Part shown: one piece after another, positions 1-7,690 of the stretch
How positions within the stretch are numbered: the stretch's first letter is position 1
Layout of the letters: each line of letters opens with the position of its first letter
From: Leucobacter soli
GTDB taxonomy: Bacteria; Actinomycetota; Actinomycetes; Actinomycetales; Microbacteriaceae
Reading direction: 5' to 3'
Length of the DNA stretch: 64,000 bases
NCBI RefSeq assembly: GCF_910593785.1
Contig: NZ_CAJVAP010000001.1
Coordinates: 1 to 64,000, forward strand
Notes under the pieces: generated by a model
What the model was told of the DNA's origin: nothing
Databases searched by the model: none
The model's input: the letters and a program-made list of their open reading frames with translations, nothing else
Made by a program: the position numbers and the translations under genes

Positions 1-861
1 GCTCACCGCCCCGTCCCACCCCCGCCCGCGGCGACGAGGCCAACAGCGACGAGGTCCGCGGCGGCATCGGTGACGAAGCCCGTGGCGAAAGCTGAAGCCG
101 AGCCTGCAGCGGCGCCTCCACACGCACCGGCGCGCATCCCCGGCCGTCGCCGCGCCCGGCTCGGGGCGTTCCTCACCGCCGCCGCTTCCGTGAGCATCCT
201 CGGCCTGACCGCACTCGGCGTCGCGCAGTCGCTCGAAGCCCCGGATCCCGGATCCGACGCCGCTCCCCCGGTGTCCGCCGCTCCTGCGATCCCGGTCGCC
301 TCGGGAGACCCGGTCGCCGATCAGGCGGGTGGGCCGGATACCGCCCCGGCGGGCCCGCGAGAGCAGGAGCCGGTCGCCGTGCCGGAGCTGATCGGCCTCT
401 CCCTGGCAGAGGCGACGGCGCTGCTCGAGGAGCTGGGATTGCGTCTCGGGGAGGTCGAGAGCGCGCACGGCACGGACCCGCAGGGCACGGTGCTTGCGGG
501 CAGCAGGCGCGCAGGCGCCGCGGTCGAACCCGGCAGCACGGTGTCGCTGACCGTCGCATCAGGACTCAACCTCGTGCCGGACGTCATCGGGATGCGCGGC
601 GATGAGGCGAGGGTGGTGCTCGAGGCCGCCGGGTTCCTCACCGAGAGCACTTCCGAGGACGGCACCATGGGCGGTGACGGCAGCGAGCACGACACCATCG
701 ACTGGTCGGGTACCGTGCATGCCTCGACGCCCCGGCCTGGCTCGCCGCTCGCGCTCGGATCCGCCGTCATGCTCACGCTCGAACCGCCGATCGCACCGGG
801 CGGGGACGCGGACCCGGGAACGCCGGGCCAAGAGTGGTCGCGCCCGGTTACCGGCCCGTGA
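1..861 (+). CDS. PASTA-domain membrane protein, C-terminal part (probable Ser/Thr kinase)
   Basis: The frame is open from the left window edge, so the true start is probably outside; a GTG at 70 is the first internal candidate. The visible part has a Pro/Ala/Thr-rich linker, a basic stretch (GRRRAR), one membrane helix (about residues 31-52 counted from 70), another low-complexity linker, and two PASTA-like repeats (about 104-165 and 168-238) with the V-P-x-(L/V)-I-G opening. PASTA repeats outside one membrane helix are typical of the external part of PknB-type kinases that bind peptidoglycan fragments. No kinase domain is visible, so the kinase identity is inferred. It converges on pstB with a 4-nt gap. 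A stand-alone PASTA protein starting at 70 remains possible. Confidence 0.7.
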   Translation, partial: AHRPVPPPPAATRPTATRSAAASVTKPVAKAEAEPAAAPPHAPARIPGRRRARLGAFLTAAASVSILGLTALGVAQSLEAPDPGSDAAPPVSAAPAIPVASGDPVADQAGGPDTAPAGPREQEPVAVPELIGLSLAEATALLEELGLRLGEVESAHGTDPQGTVLAGSRRAGAAVEPGSTVSLTVASGLNLVPDVIGMRGDEARVVLEAAGFLTESTSEDGTMGGDGSEHDTIDWSGTVHASTPRPGSPLALGSAVMLTLEPPIAPGGDADPGTPGQEWSRPVTGP

Positions 862-865
862 CCCG

Positions 866-1846
866 CTACCCGAACCGGCCCTGCACGTAGTCCGCGGTCC
901 GCTGATCCTCCGGGTTGCCGAACAGCTTCGACGTCGGGCCGGCCTCGACGATCACCCCGGGGGTACCCGCTGATGCGAGGAAGAACGCGCAGTGGTCGGA
1001 GACGCGTTGCGCCTGCTGCATGTTGTGCGTGACGATCACGATCGTCACCTCGCGCTGCAGCTCTGCCATGGTCTCCTCGATGACCCGCGTCGACGTCGGA
1101 TCGAGGGCCGAGCACGGCTCATCCATCAGCAGCACCTTCGGCTTCACCGCGAGCGAGCGCGCGATGCACAGGCGCTGCTGCTGCCCGCCGGAGAGGCCGG
1201 CGCCGGGCTGGCGCAGGCGATCCTTGACCTCGTTCCAGAGCCCGGCCTTGGTGAGGCACTCCTCGACGAGGTCGTCCTTCACCGACTTCTTCGCCTTGAT
1301 CCCGGTGAGCGCGAGCCCGGCGAGCACATTCTCCGAGATCGACATGGCGGGAAAGGGATTGGGCTTCTGGAACACCATGCCGATGTGCTTGCGCGCGTCG
1401 GTCACGCGGAGCTCGGGGTCGTAGACGTCGATGCCGTCGAACAGCACCTCGCCGGCCAGCGCGGCGGACGGCACGAGTTCGTGCATACGGTTCAGGATTC
1501 GCAGGAATGTCGACTTGCCGCATCCCGAGGGCCCGATCAGCGCGGTCACGCGGTTCGGCTGCATGACGAGGTCGATCCGATCGAGCACCTTCCGGTCGCC
1601 GAACCAGGCGGATACGCTGCGCGCCTCGAGGGCGGCCGCCGGGCGGTCCACGGAGATCTCGAGTTCACCGGGCCGAATGCTCGCAGCGCCGAGCAGCGGG
1701 ACCTCCGGCGCCTCCAGGACCGGCGGGAGCAGCTGGGTCAGCCCGTCAGGCGGGGACAGGGGCGGCAGTGCCGCTCCCCCGCCGTTCGGGCTCGCCGGCG
1801 GCAGCGTCAGCTCGGCCGTCTCGTTGTCGTCGATCGAGAGTGTCAC
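866..1846 (-). CDS. pstB: Phosphate ABC transporter ATP-binding protein PstB
   Basis: Cytoplasmic ATPase of the PstSCAB phosphate importer. Walker A GPSGCGKST lies at about residues 105-113, followed by the Q-loop (FQKPNPFP), ABC signature (LSGGQQQR), Walker B with DEP (LLMDEPCSALDP) and switch histidine (IVTHN). NPFP after the Q-loop is characteristic of PstB. The protein has 326 residues against about 250-260 usual; the extra is a Pro/Ala/Leu-rich N-terminal extension of roughly 65-70 residues before the ABC fold. The start is GTG with AAGGAAG about 7 nt upstream. Unusually, three binding-protein genes and a sortase-like gene separate it from its permease genes. Identity is firm. Confidence 0.96.
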   Translation of the reverse strand: MTLSIDDNETAELTLPPASPNGGGAALPPLSPPDGLTQLLPPVLEAPEVPLLGAASIRPGELEISVDRPAAALEARSVSAWFGDRKVLDRIDLVMQPNRVTALIGPSGCGKSTFLRILNRMHELVPSAALAGEVLFDGIDVYDPELRVTDARKHIGMVFQKPNPFPAMSISENVLAGLALTGIKAKKSVKDDLVEECLTKAGLWNEVKDRLRQPGAGLSGGQQQRLCIARSLAVKPKVLLMDEPCSALDPTSTRVIEETMAELQREVTIVIVTHNMQQAQRVSDHCAFFLASAGTPGVIVEAGPTSKLFGNPEDQRTADYVQGRFG

Positions 1847-1902
1847 GAGAGTCTTCCTTTCTCGTCCGGCCGATGCCGGGTCGATGCGGATCGTGCCGCG
1901 GA

Positions 1903-2877
1903 TCAGAGTGTGTTGGGGAGCAGGATCATCGCCTGGACCGATGCGGTCGTGGCGAGGAGGAGCAGGATGGGGAACCCGACGAGCCAGGCCTGCCAGCGCC
2001 CCCAGTAGTGGACGCCCAGCACGGCCAGCACCGCGGTGGCGAGGACGCCGATCAAGGCGAGCACGAGCCAGGGGACGGCGCTCGGGTCGCCGGCGAGCGT
2101 CTGCTCCTCGGCGCTGAGCGTCGCGTTCGCCACCACCTGGTTGGGGGTGACGAACGGCTCGGAGGTGAGGCTGGCGTCCACGCGGACGACGGATCCCGAG
2201 AAGTAGGGAATCGGGGCGTGCGTGCTGACCAGGGTCAGGCGGCCGGACCCCGCGGGCATCGCCTCCGGGAGGGGGTCGCCGCCCCGGCGCACGTCGGTCA
2301 CGGTGTACGTGCTCGTGCCTTGGCCGGTCGTCGCGGTGATGGTGTCGCCGATCTGCAGCGCGAGGAGACCCCCGAACGGAGCGCCGAACGCCGAGGATCG
2401 ACCCACGATCACGCTCGCGCCGGCTTGGCCGGGGAGGACGGCGTCTCGGCGGAGGCCCGGACCGGATGCGGTCACGTCGGAGGTCGTACCGGCGAAGACC
2501 ACCTCGTTCTCGAGCCCGAGGCCGGGCACGTTCAGGAGTGCGACCGGGGTGCCGGGCGCGATCGCGAGGTCATCGGGGCCGATCTGGCCCACGGGGGCCG
2601 TGCCGTTCGCGAGGTCGTAGCGGAACCCCTCGAACGCGACCTGCTGGTCCCGCAGATGCTTGACCGGAAGTACGAGCACGACCTGCAGGACGAAGACGAC
2701 GAGGACCATGCCGATGGCGACCAGTACGCTGCCCCAGTAGCGGTAGCGGTCGAGCTCATCCATCGCCGGGATGGCCGCGGTCAATGAGATCCGGGGGGAA
2801 TACGGGACCCGGAACTCCTCTTCCGGCCGCTTCTTCGGGCTGGGAGGCGCTCCGGGCGTCGGGGATGTCGTCGTCAT
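1903..2877 (-). CDS. Sortase-like membrane protein lacking catalytic residues
   Basis: 324 residues: cytoplasmic N-terminus, one membrane helix (about 47-70), an extracellular sortase-like beta domain (about 100-235), and two C-terminal helices (about 262-285 and 293-318). The fold call rests on sortase landmarks in order: the segment VIVGRSSAFGAPF aligns with the class D/E pattern V-I-x-G-H-x-x-x-x-G-A-P-F, then L-x-x-G-D-x-I, then RLTLVSTHAP where L-T-L-V-T-C is expected. Thus the catalytic His is Arg and the catalytic Cys is Thr, and the late Arg is not where expected. I infer an inactive sortase homologue with a structural or binding role. It lies between a PstS-like gene and pstB, 56 nt before pstB. 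No LPXTG substrate was noticed nearby. Confidence 0.68.
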   Translation of the reverse strand: MTTTSPTPGAPPSPKKRPEEEFRVPYSPRISLTAAIPAMDELDRYRYWGSVLVAIGMVLVVFVLQVVLVLPVKHLRDQQVAFEGFRYDLANGTAPVGQIGPDDLAIAPGTPVALLNVPGLGLENEVVFAGTTSDVTASGPGLRRDAVLPGQAGASVIVGRSSAFGAPFGGLLALQIGDTITATTGQGTSTYTVTDVRRGGDPLPEAMPAGSGRLTLVSTHAPIPYFSGSVVRVDASLTSEPFVTPNQVVANATLSAEEQTLAGDPSAVPWLVLALIGVLATAVLAVLGVHYWGRWQAWLVGFPILLLLATTASVQAMILLPNTL

Positions 2878-2934
2878 GTGCTCTCTCGGGAAACGCCCCG
2901 GCGCATCCCCTCTCGACGGGGACTGCGCCAGGGC

Positions 2935-2969
2935 GATTCGCGCCGGCCCGCTGGGAGCCGGCGCGAATC
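2935..2969 (-). terminator. Perfect 13-bp hairpin after the third PstS-like gene
   Basis: GATTCGCGCCGGC (2935-2947) and its exact reverse complement (2957-2969) flank a 9-nt loop. The hairpin begins 13 nt past the stop of the PstS/Ig-like gene and ends upstream of the sortase-like gene. No T-run follows, so it may be a Rho-type or partial terminator, or an mRNA-stabilising stem that sets a high ratio of secreted protein to the downstream genes. Confidence 0.6.
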
Positions 2970-2982
2970 CGGTTATCTGGGG

Positions 2983-5019
2983 TTACCGCTTCACCTTGAA
3001 GCTGGTCTTGCCGGTGGCGGACTTGAAGTTGCCATCGCTCTTGAACGAGACCGTCACCTTGTGGGTGCCGCTCTTCACCTTCTTGATGCTGACCGTCGCC
3101 TTGCCGCTGCTGTTGAGCTTCACGTTCTTCTTGATGGTCTTCTTGCCATCCTTGATCGTGACGGTGCCCTTGGCGTTCAGCTTGGAGTTGGTGCTGACGG
3201 TGACCTTCACCTTGGCGGTCTTGCCGGCCTTGAGGGTCTTGATCTTCGCGATCTTGACCTTGGCGCTGGCCTTGTTCACCGTGAAGGAGACCGACTTCGA
3301 CGCCGAACCGGCGACTGCGGACGAGCCGGCGTAGGTCGCAGTGATCCGGTGGGTGCCTGCGGCGAGCTTCGACGAGAGCTTCAGGGAGGCCTTGCCACTC
3401 TTCACCGTGGCGCTGCCGAGGGTCTTCGAGCCGTCCTTGAAGGTGACCTTGCCGGTCGCGGTGCCGGCCGAGGCCTTCACCGTCGCGGTGACGGTCGCCG
3501 CCGAGCCGTAGGTGCGGTTCGAGATCTTCGACACGGTCGTGGTCGACGACTGTGCGGTGACGACGAGGGACTTGGCCGCGTCCGTCGTCTCCGAGTAGGC
3601 GACGCCGCTGAGCGCCGGCACGAAGTTCGCGATCACCGAGAGCGAGGCCGGGGCGGTCGGGGTGTATGCGACGGTCGCGCTGGTCTGACCGGCCGGGATC
3701 TCGACCGAGGTCAGCTCCTTGCCCGACTCGATCGCGCCGTCGTAGAAGGTGACGGTGCCGCCCTGGTCCCCGGTCGAGGTGACCGTGGCGCCGAGGGTGA
3801 CGGCCGCACCAGCGGCGGCGTTCGCAGGGACATCGATCGAGACCGACGAGGGCGAAGCCGCGTAGTCGGTGCGCGAGATGTCGCCGCAGGCGTTGGCGCC
3901 CGAGGCGGCGGTCAGCGCGGCGAAGCCGTAGCGCTCGATGGTGTCGGTCGCCTCGCAGACCTCGGAGTCGGTGCCCACGAAGGCGCGGTAGGTCTCAGAG
4001 GCCTCATCCTCGGCCTCGAGGCTCGGGATGATGTTGTAGACGAGGCGGGTGAAGGTCGAGTTGAACGCCGCGTTCAGCTTGTACGAGGTGCCGCTGCCGG
4101 TCGTGGGCGCGGTGCCGCCGATGAGGTTGATCTTCGCGCCGCTGCGGACGTCGGCGACGCCCTCCGCGCCGTTGGCCTGGGCGACCCACTGCGCGACCGA
4201 GTACGGCACGAGTGCGGCCTTCTGCTGGTCGGGCGTGCCCGAGGTGAACGGCGCGCCGCTGTTCTCCTGCACGTCGGCGCCCGAGAAGTCCTTCGCGACG
4301 TTGGCGCCGAGGTTCCCGTTGACGTTCGAGGTCACATCGCCCTCGTTCAGGCCGACCTTGCCGATCCAGAAGCTGCGGGTGCCCGAGCCGGCCTGAGGCA
4401 GCCAGGTGGTGATCTGCACGTAGCCGGCGCCTGCGGTCGCGCTGAGCTGCCCCGCCTCGTTCACGTACCGGAGGTTGCCCTTGTAGATGTCGGTGAGCTG
4501 CGCCTGCGTCAGGTCGCTCGGGATCCAGCTGTTCGCGGAGGTCGCGTACGAGACCGCGTCCGTGGCGAACGGGACGTAGGTGAGCACGCCGCCCTCGACC
4601 TGCGCGCCGGGGCCGGAGGAGCTGCGGGCGTACTGGATCTGGCCGGCTGCGACGTCGGTGGTCACCGACCGGGTACCGCCCGTGAAGGTGGCGACGTTCG
4701 CGTTGCCGGTCTGGCCGATCGCCACACGCAGCAGGTCGCGGCCGGCGCCGGAGCCGTTGGCGCGCGGGATCGCGACGCCGTCGGCCTTCGTCACGACGGT
4801 CGCACTCGCACCGGTCGCGTCGTAGGAGGCCAGCAGGCTGCCGGGGATGTCCGCCGCCAGGCCGTTCATCACGAACTGGGTGGTGTCGGATCCGAGCCCC
4901 GCGAGGGCGCCGAAGCTGCCGCTCGCCGGATCCGCGTGCGCCGGGGAGATCGCGGTGCCGGCGATGAGCACCGCGCAACCCAGTCCGACCCCGAACTTCG
5001 CGAAGGACTTGACCTTCAT
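2983..5019 (-). CDS. Secreted PstS-like protein with C-terminal Ig-like repeats
   Basis: The start chosen is ATG 5019, preceded by GGAGGA with good spacing; an in-frame ATG at 5064 lacks this. The 678-residue product has a Sec signal peptide (MKVKSFAKFGVG..., cleavage near AHA-D). Next is a PstS-like periplasmic-binding region of about 370 residues containing LTDIYKGNLRYVNE, comparable to the 'I-F-x-G-x-I-x-x-W' part of PstS. The last 270 residues are Ig-like modules, increasingly Lys/Ser/Thr-rich (VTFKDGSKTLG, VTIKDGKKTIK). There is no membrane anchor or LPXTG, so it is likely exported and cell-wall-associated through the basic repeats (inference). A PHO-box promoter upstream suggests induction by phosphate starvation. 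Phosphate binding itself is not demonstrated. Confidence 0.78.
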   Translation of the reverse strand: MKVKSFAKFGVGLGCAVLIAGTAISPAHADPASGSFGALAGLGSDTTQFVMNGLAADIPGSLLASYDATGASATVVTKADGVAIPRANGSGAGRDLLRVAIGQTGNANVATFTGGTRSVTTDVAAGQIQYARSSSGPGAQVEGGVLTYVPFATDAVSYATSANSWIPSDLTQAQLTDIYKGNLRYVNEAGQLSATAGAGYVQITTWLPQAGSGTRSFWIGKVGLNEGDVTSNVNGNLGANVAKDFSGADVQENSGAPFTSGTPDQQKAALVPYSVAQWVAQANGAEGVADVRSGAKINLIGGTAPTTGSGTSYKLNAAFNSTFTRLVYNIIPSLEAEDEASETYRAFVGTDSEVCEATDTIERYGFAALTAASGANACGDISRTDYAASPSSVSIDVPANAAAGAAVTLGATVTSTGDQGGTVTFYDGAIESGKELTSVEIPAGQTSATVAYTPTAPASLSVIANFVPALSGVAYSETTDAAKSLVVTAQSSTTTVSKISNRTYGSAATVTATVKASAGTATGKVTFKDGSKTLGSATVKSGKASLKLSSKLAAGTHRITATYAGSSAVAGSASKSVSFTVNKASAKVKIAKIKTLKAGKTAKVKVTVSTNSKLNAKGTVTIKDGKKTIKKNVKLNSSGKATVSIKKVKSGTHKVTVSFKSDGNFKSATGKTSFKVKR

Positions 5020-5086
5020 GTGTGTTCCTCCAAAAGGTGTGGATATCAGCTGCCGCGGACGCACCTGAACGATCGCAGCGGTCCCC

Positions 5087-5163
5087 AGACTAGGAAGCCC
5101 GGGGGAACGGGAGAGTGGTACCGGGTGAAGCGCGGGCGAACAACCGGCGGTCGGAAGGTGAAC
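5087..5163 (-). promoter_or_regulatory. PHO box and -10 element for the third PstS-like gene
   Basis: On the minus strand four consecutive 11-nt units run GTTCACCTTCC, GACCGCCGGTT, GTTCGCCCGCG, CTTCACCCGGT (5163 down to 5120). Units 1, 3 and 4 match the actinobacterial PhoP direct-repeat pattern G(G/T)TCAYYYR(G/C)G closely. A -10-like TAGTCT follows at 5092-5087, placing the box over the -35 region, as in PhoP-activated promoters. The promoter would be internal to the pst locus. Confidence 0.6.
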
Positions 5164-5179
5164 GAGTGCGACGCGGCGT

Positions 5180-7690
5180 TCAGATCTTCGTCGGTCGGCC
5201 CTTTGCGCCCTTGCGCATCAGGAGCGATCCGCCGAGCAGCGCCGGCACGCCCAATGCCGCCGAGATGCCGAGGGCGACGCCGCGGGCGCCCGCCGTCTCG
5301 TGGTCGGTGACCCCTTCGTGCAGCCCCGGGCCCGACGCCTCCGGCTCGTCCGCGCCCGGTGCATCGGGCGAATCGATCGGCTCGCCGAGCGCGTCGTCGT
5401 CGGATCCGGTCTCGGTGTCCGGATCCGCCTCGGGTTCCGCTTCCGGCTCCGGCTCGGAGGCCTTCTCGTCGGGGCATTCCTTCGCCACCGCCTTCGCGTC
5501 GCGCAACAGGGCCGAGAGCTTCTTGACCACGGAGATCTGCTCCCCCGACAGCGGGACGTAGCCGACGGGAAGCCGCCCGACCTCGTGTCCGACGATCTGC
5601 CCGATACCGCTCAAATGGTCGAGCAGGCTCGCATACCCGTCGCGCGTGCGGGCGTCCGCCGAGCAGAGGGCGATGGCCGCATGCGTGACGGTCGCGAGCG
5701 GATAGGCGTCGAGCGTGCGCGCCTGCGGATCGGGGACCTTCGCGACCTTGGAGGTCTCGCTGGCGGTGAACCCGCCGATCGCGGCGGTGATGGACTCGTC
5801 CGTCGGCGCCACCGCCTGCCCCGCTCCGTTCACGATCTTCGCCATGTTGAGGCCGTAGCGCTCCGCCGAGCTGCGCGTCGTGACGGCGAGTTCGAAGCGC
5901 TTCCCGGGCAGCTGCGCGCCGCCCGAGACGTACTGGGCAGGGGTCCGGGTCGGATCCCAGACGAACTTCGCACCGGCGTCGCCTCGAGCCGCCCGATAGG
6001 CGGATTCGGCGAAGTCCTGGGCGTAGGGCCGGAGATCGAGCGTCCCGTAGCCCGGCGCGCCGAGGGCGGCATCGGCGCCGACGACGGTGAGGTCGGCCTT
6101 CGGGAAGCTGTTGATCGACGCGTCCGACACGATCGCGAGTCCCTGGTAGACCGGGTTGATCCGCATGCCCCAGTCGTCGGCCCGCCCCTCGAGGAAGCCC
6201 GCGGCCTGCGGGTCCGCCTTGATCCAGTCCCACACCTGGGCGATGTCGTCCGAGGATCCGAAGCTGACGATGAGGCCTTCAGGAGTGGCCGAGGTCTGGA
6301 ACTCGGCGAACTCCGGGTTCAACTCGGTGAACTCCGGATCGCGCACGATCGTGTACGGGTTCTCCGTCAGCGGGCTCGTCGAGCCGCCTCCGGGAACGTC
6401 GACGCGGTACGACTGGGTGAGGAGCTTGGCGACGAGCCGAGCGTTGAGGGTGAGGTTCGTGACCGGCGTGCCGTTCCGATCCTCCCGACTGCTGCCGCTC
6501 CGGAAGTCCCGATCGATGTTGTAGCCGAACACGATCGCGTTCTGGGCGATCGGAGCGTACTCCACCTTGGTCGATCCCTGCTGCGCCTTCGTCAGCGGAT
6601 CGGCGACCGCGGCGAAGCTCGACGACCCGCTCGACGCGGAGAGCAGCTGGCCGCGGGACTCGTCGTCGCCGAGCTGCGAGTAGCCGAGCGTCGTCCCCTG
6701 CGGGCAGATCGCGGCCTGGTACGAGGTCATCGCCTCGGTGAACTCTTCGTTGCCCACGATCCGGACCTCCTGCGACCCGATCGTGCAGCTCGCGGTGGTG
6801 GGGGTGAACGACATCGGGAACACCATCCGGTTGTCCCACGCCGATTGCGAGAGCGGCGAACCCGTCAGCCGGCCGTCCTGATTGGCCGTCGCCGGCTGCC
6901 CGGTGGTATTGCTCTCGCCGCGGGGGACGACGACGAGCCAGCAGGATCGGATCCCCCCGTCGGGCAGGCTCGCGCCGCAGCCGAGGTGCGGCGCCGAGAG
7001 CGAGCTCTGCAGCTGGAAGACGGAGAGGCCCGAGCCGTCGGACCCGGTGCGCACCGCATCGACCTCGTTCGTCGACGCCGCCGTGAAGTAGGTGGTGGTG
7101 TCGAACACGCGCTCGCCGCTCACCGGGAGGAACGGCACCGCATAGCTCCGCGCGTTCGGACGCGACGGGTTCGTCGGCAGGCGATAGACGTCGTCGTCGT
7201 AGCTCTGCTTCGGATCCGAGCCGCGCGAGCTGAGACTGCGCGAGGCGGCGCCGGTCCCGAGCAGCGCGTTGAGACTCGCGGTCGAGGCGCCGAATTGGCA
7301 CTGCTCGGGGGCGGGCCCGCTCTCCGCGTCGTCGCCCCAGCACTGCATGATCTGCAGGTAGTTGGTCGCGAAGTCGCCCTGCGAGGTCGCCTTCGCACCG
7401 GTCCACGAGACGACGACGCCCTGATCGCTGAGGTGCTCGGACTGGGAGACGCCGACCTCGAGATCCTCGAACACCGCGTAGTCGGGGTCCTCCGGGTCCC
7501 GTTCCCCGGCCAGGCCCCCGTCGGCCCACTTCTGCACGATGGCGGAGGTCTCCTCGGCCGCGGAGGCCGAGCTCCCGGCTCCGATCAGGCTGAAGCCGCT
7601 GACCGCGCCGACGGCGCCGAGCACGACCCCCACGATCAGGAGCCCGGCTCCGATCCTCCGGTACGCCGCCGAATGATCCTGCGCGTTCAT
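5180..7690 (-). CDS. Large membrane-anchored PstS-like substrate-binding protein
   Basis: 836 residues. An N-terminal membrane/signal segment (AGLLIVGVVLGAVGAVSGFSLIG) is followed by a long extracellular region with PstS-like stretches, an acidic E/P/D/A-rich linker near 750-800 and a C-terminal membrane helix (VALGISAALGVPALLGGSLLM) with a short basic tail. It is about twice the size of a normal PstS. ATG 7690 overlaps the pstS stop by ATGA, so the pair is probably translationally coupled, and its position in the pst operon supports a role in phosphate capture at the cell surface. Several internal Cys residues suggest disulfides. Ligand and function are inferred from context and weak similarity; it could instead be a structural partner of PstS. 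Confidence 0.62.
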   Translation of the reverse strand: MNAQDHSAAYRRIGAGLLIVGVVLGAVGAVSGFSLIGAGSSASAAEETSAIVQKWADGGLAGERDPEDPDYAVFEDLEVGVSQSEHLSDQGVVVSWTGAKATSQGDFATNYLQIMQCWGDDAESGPAPEQCQFGASTASLNALLGTGAASRSLSSRGSDPKQSYDDDVYRLPTNPSRPNARSYAVPFLPVSGERVFDTTTYFTAASTNEVDAVRTGSDGSGLSVFQLQSSLSAPHLGCGASLPDGGIRSCWLVVVPRGESNTTGQPATANQDGRLTGSPLSQSAWDNRMVFPMSFTPTTASCTIGSQEVRIVGNEEFTEAMTSYQAAICPQGTTLGYSQLGDDESRGQLLSASSGSSSFAAVADPLTKAQQGSTKVEYAPIAQNAIVFGYNIDRDFRSGSSREDRNGTPVTNLTLNARLVAKLLTQSYRVDVPGGGSTSPLTENPYTIVRDPEFTELNPEFAEFQTSATPEGLIVSFGSSDDIAQVWDWIKADPQAAGFLEGRADDWGMRINPVYQGLAIVSDASINSFPKADLTVVGADAALGAPGYGTLDLRPYAQDFAESAYRAARGDAGAKFVWDPTRTPAQYVSGGAQLPGKRFELAVTTRSSAERYGLNMAKIVNGAGQAVAPTDESITAAIGGFTASETSKVAKVPDPQARTLDAYPLATVTHAAIALCSADARTRDGYASLLDHLSGIGQIVGHEVGRLPVGYVPLSGEQISVVKKLSALLRDAKAVAKECPDEKASEPEPEAEPEADPDTETGSDDDALGEPIDSPDAPGADEPEASGPGLHEGVTDHETAGARGVALGISAALGVPALLGGSLLMRKGAKGRPTKI

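Noticed and set aside
5020-5064. Upstream ATG for the third PstS-like protein
   Set aside because: It would place the strong GGAGGA site inside the coding region and spoil the signal peptide.
2878-5310. Long open frame of about 810 codons on the plus strand, antisense to the third PstS-like gene
   Set aside because: Rich in Arg/Gly/Asp with no domain pattern; mirrors the codon bias of a real gene on the other strand.
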